Under the pieces are notes generated by a model. It was given only the letters and a program-made list of their open reading frames with translations, did no database searches and had not been told where the DNA came from. From NCBI RefSeq assembly GCF_042646165.1, contig NZ_JBHRTC010000034.1: a DNA stretch of 35,960 nucleotides; one strand, 5' to 3'. This document shows positions 34,154 to 35,960 of the stretch, one piece after another. The translations under genes were made by a program, and so were the position numbers. The DNA is from Microbaculum marinum (lineage in GTDB: Bacteria > Pseudomonadota > Alphaproteobacteria > Rhizobiales > Tepidamorphaceae). Position 1 is the stretch's first letter, and the number at the start of each line of letters is the position of its first letter.

Positions 34154-35290
34154 ATGACCAATCCACTGTTCAACGACAATCGACTGAAGCTCGGCATCTT
34201 CGGCACCAACGGCAAGGGCGGCTCGCAGACGCGTGTTCCCGAGCTCTACAAGCCTACCTGGGAAAATTCGGTGCGGACCGCGCAGGTCGCCGACCGGGCG
34301 GGATTCGAGGCGATCGTCGCCTATGCCCGGTGGAAAGCCTACATGCCGGGCAAGCCCGACCATCCGAGCGGGCTCGCCCTGGACCCGTTCACCTGGTCCG
34401 CCGGCATTGCCCAGGCGACCAGCTATTCGGCGATCATGCCGACCTCGCATGCGCCGACGATCCATCCGATCACCTGTGCCAAGCAGTGCGCGACCATCGA
34501 CCTCATCTCCGGCGGCCGGCTGGGCCTGAACATCGTCGGCGGCTGGAACAGGCACGAGCTGGAGATGTTCGGCGCGCCGCTGCGCGAGCACGACGAGCGC
34601 TACGAGCAGCTCGAGGAATGGCTCGCCGTGATCAAGCTGATGTGGACGCAGACCGAGGAGTTCGACTTTGACGGCCGGTTCTACTCCGTGCGGCGCGGCG
34701 CCTCTATGCCGAAGCCGGTCCAGAAGCCCGCGCCGCCGATCATGAACGCCGGCGGCTCGCCCCGCGGTATGGAGTTCGCCTGCCGCAACGCCGACATGTG
34801 CTTCGTCATCCTGAGGTCGGAGGATCCGGCGGAATGGCGCCGGCAGATCGATCTCTACAAGGAGACGGCCCGATCCTTCGGACGCGAGGTGAAGGTCTGG
34901 ACCTACTGCCCGGTGGTCCAGCGCGACACCAACGAGGAAGCGGAAGCCTACCTTGACTACTATGCCGTCGAGATGGAGGACACCGAGAGCATAGACGCCT
35001 GGTCTGCGGGAGTTGGCGGCCAGTCGCAGATCGCCTCGCGCGAGCAGATGAAGGAGATGCGCAAGCGGATCGCTGCGGGGGCCGGCGGCAACATCATCGT
35101 CGGCGACGCCGAGCGGATCGCCGAGACCATGCACAACCTGTGCGATGCTGGCCTCGACGGAATACTGTGCTCGTTCGTGGATTTCGACGACGGGCTAGGC
35201 CGCTTCATTCCCGGCGTCATGCCGCTTCTGGAGCAAAGGGGGCTCCGGGCGCCGTTCAGTCCTGGCGGGTCCATAGGGGCGGCAGTATAG
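34154..35290 (+). CDS. RutA-like flavin-dependent (LLM) monooxygenase B
   Basis: 378 residues, same family as the gene at 27125-28240 but clearly distinct. LKLGIFGTNGKGGSQTRVPELYKPTW at the N-terminus, then SHAPTIHPITCAKQCATIDLISGGRLGLNIVGGWNRHELEMFG, MNAGGSPRGMEFACRNADMCFV and VGDAERIAETMHNLCDAGLDGILCSFVDF. ATG 34154 has GGAGG 4 nt upstream and starts 14 nt after the reductase, so the two are co-transcribed and the reductase is its likely flavin source. Substrate unknown; C-N, C-S and carbon hydroxylation are all known in the family. Confidence 0.85.
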   Translation: MTNPLFNDNRLKLGIFGTNGKGGSQTRVPELYKPTWENSVRTAQVADRAGFEAIVAYARWKAYMPGKPDHPSGLALDPFTWSAGIAQATSYSAIMPTSHAPTIHPITCAKQCATIDLISGGRLGLNIVGGWNRHELEMFGAPLREHDERYEQLEEWLAVIKLMWTQTEEFDFDGRFYSVRRGASMPKPVQKPAPPIMNAGGSPRGMEFACRNADMCFVILRSEDPAEWRRQIDLYKETARSFGREVKVWTYCPVVQRDTNEEAEAYLDYYAVEMEDTESIDAWSAGVGGQSQIASREQMKEMRKRIAAGAGGNIIVGDAERIAETMHNLCDAGLDGILCSFVDFDDGLGRFIPGVMPLLEQRGLRAPFSPGGSIGAAV

Positions 35291-35442
35291 GCGTTCGCAA
35301 CTACGCCAACTGAAAGCTCCACCGGAACCATTGACACGTTTCGGGCCGGTCTTCGCTGAAGGAGGGGGCACGCCGTGGGGTGCCGGCGACCATGGCCTAC
35401 GCGTCGCTGTTCGGCTGACAGGCTATCGGTCGGGCTTCCGGA

Positions 35443-35790
35443 CTAGCCGCCCCGACCGCGCAGGAGGAATCCGCTCAGGATTGCCGCGCTCTCGTCTGCA
35501 AGCTGCGGAGTTGCCGTCCCTGCAGTTTCGGCAGGTGCGGCGTTGGGAACATCGCTGCGATCACTTCGAGATGCCGATACGCAAAATCTGGTCGGGCGCA
35601 GGTTACCAGCGTCGGAGCCTCGACCGCGGCAAACCGGGCATCGCGGTCATAGTCGAAGGCGGCCCGGTAACCGTGGTGGTAGGTCTCGATGTTCTTGATG
35701 AACTCGACGAAGCGCGCGTGGAGAACCTCCATTCCCGGGAGGCCGATATTGCGGGCGCGTTCGGGCCTTCGGTCCTGCCGGCATTGGCGA
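35443..35790 (-). pseudogene. C-terminal remnant of an alpha/beta-hydrolase gene, frameshifted and IS-truncated
   Basis: The minus strand reads GMEVLHARFVEFIKNIETYHHGYRAAFDYD...VEAPTLVTCARPDFAYRHLEVIAAMFP, the C-terminal part of an alpha/beta hydrolase, up to near 35547. There a single base seems lost in a CCC run (minus strand), because shifting one frame restores NAAPAETAGTATPQLADESAAILSGFLLRGRGG and a stop at 35443-35445. The N-terminal half, including the nucleophile, is absent: the coding sequence stops at CTAG (35791-35794), where the IS begins. Not functional. Confidence 0.65.
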
Positions 35791-35794
35791 CTAG

Positions 35795-35960
35795 GACGCA
35801 AACTCATAAATCGGTAGCGGCGCAGGGTGAAGGATGATTCAAGCTCCGCAAGGAGTTTGTCATGTCCCAGCGCCGCTACGAACTGACTGATTTTGAATGG
35901 ACGATCATCGAGCCCTTGCTGCCGAACAAGCCGCGCGGCGTTGCCCGGGTCGATGATCGC
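35795..35960 (+). mobile_element. IS5-family insertion sequence, left end (continues beyond window)
   Basis: Begins right after CTAG at 35791-35794, a target fitting IS427-type IS5 elements, with a likely terminal repeat starting GACGCAAACTCATAAA. The other end is outside the window, so duplication and full inverted repeats cannot be checked. Confidence 0.65.
35862..35960 (+). CDS. IS5-family transposase, N-terminal part (truncated by window edge)
   Basis: 33 residues: MSQRRYELTDFEWTIIEPLLPNKPRGVARVDDR, the start of IS5/IS427-type transposase (the L-[ST]-D-x-[EQ]-W and LLPNKPRG motifs). AAGGAG lies upstream with proper spacing. The DDE catalytic core is to the right of the window. Confidence 0.9.
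   Translation, partial: MSQRRYELTDFEWTIIEPLLPNKPRGVARVDDR

Noticed and set aside
23691..35290. The cluster as a Rut pyrimidine-degradation operon
   Set aside because: Although two RutA-like enzymes and a RutF-like reductase domain are present, no rutB, rutC, rutD or rutG homologue is seen and a polyamine-type ABC importer is present instead; the reductase is of the C1-HPAH type.
35475..35560. Programmed frameshift in the hydrolase gene
   Set aside because: The N-terminal half is missing and no slippery sequence or stem-loop was found, so decay by mutation explains it better.
35331..35837. Plus-strand open frame of 168 codons near the right edge
   Set aside because: It is the antisense shadow of the hydrolase remnant and runs into the IS; no family resemblance.
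1..35960. CRISPR arrays, phage genes, toxin-antitoxin or restriction systems
   Set aside because: None seen: no regularly spaced repeats and no recognisable genes of these types in the window.

Overview
The window is chromosomal DNA from a high-GC alphaproteobacterium. The order ftsZ - lpxC - bamD - recN - ligA, the FtsZ tail ending in IPAFLRRQAN, and the codon bias towards G/C third positions all point there. Genus cannot be settled from the sequence alone.

Layout. Positions 2-6801 carry the envelope/division/repair block: the FtsZ C-terminus, lpxC, bamD, recN and ligA. Positions 6911-13860 hold small accessory units: a secreted DUF3828-like protein, a putative HTH regulator divergent from a secreted Cys-containing protein with a 15-bp palindrome between them, an AraC regulator overlapping azlC-azlD, and an XRE regulator divergent from a four-helix membrane protein with a 17-bp palindrome between them. 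Positions 13874-19859 are housekeeping: aminopeptidase P, a DUF1127-like small protein with a strong terminator, gatB, a GNAT acetyltransferase, a Nu-class-like GST and a DUF2147 protein. Positions 19993-22973 (minus) encode a membrane 2Fe-2S/class III adenylate cyclase, a secreted COG4315-type protein and an SDR whose reading frame has no stop before it runs into the COG4315 gene. tRNA-Ser(GCT) follows at 23153-23245.

The most interesting part is 23691-35290. A LysR regulator sits next to an eight-gene minus-strand run (polysaccharide-deacetylase-like hydrolase, M20 hydrolase, Tat-exported binding protein, ABC ATPase, RutA-like flavin monooxygenase, SDR, two permeases) with several 4-nt start/stop overlaps. 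Divergent from it are a flavin reductase carrying a C-terminal MarR-like domain and a second RutA-like monooxygenase. This reads as a self-contained import, flavin-dependent oxidation and hydrolysis pathway for an unidentified, probably nitrogenous, compound. It does not match any catabolic operon I can name. The reductase has no canonical start codon in its frame, only ATA behind a strong ribosome binding site.

The right edge (35795-35960) is the start of an IS5-family element that has cut an alpha/beta-hydrolase gene; the remaining hydrolase fragment also carries a one-base frameshift.
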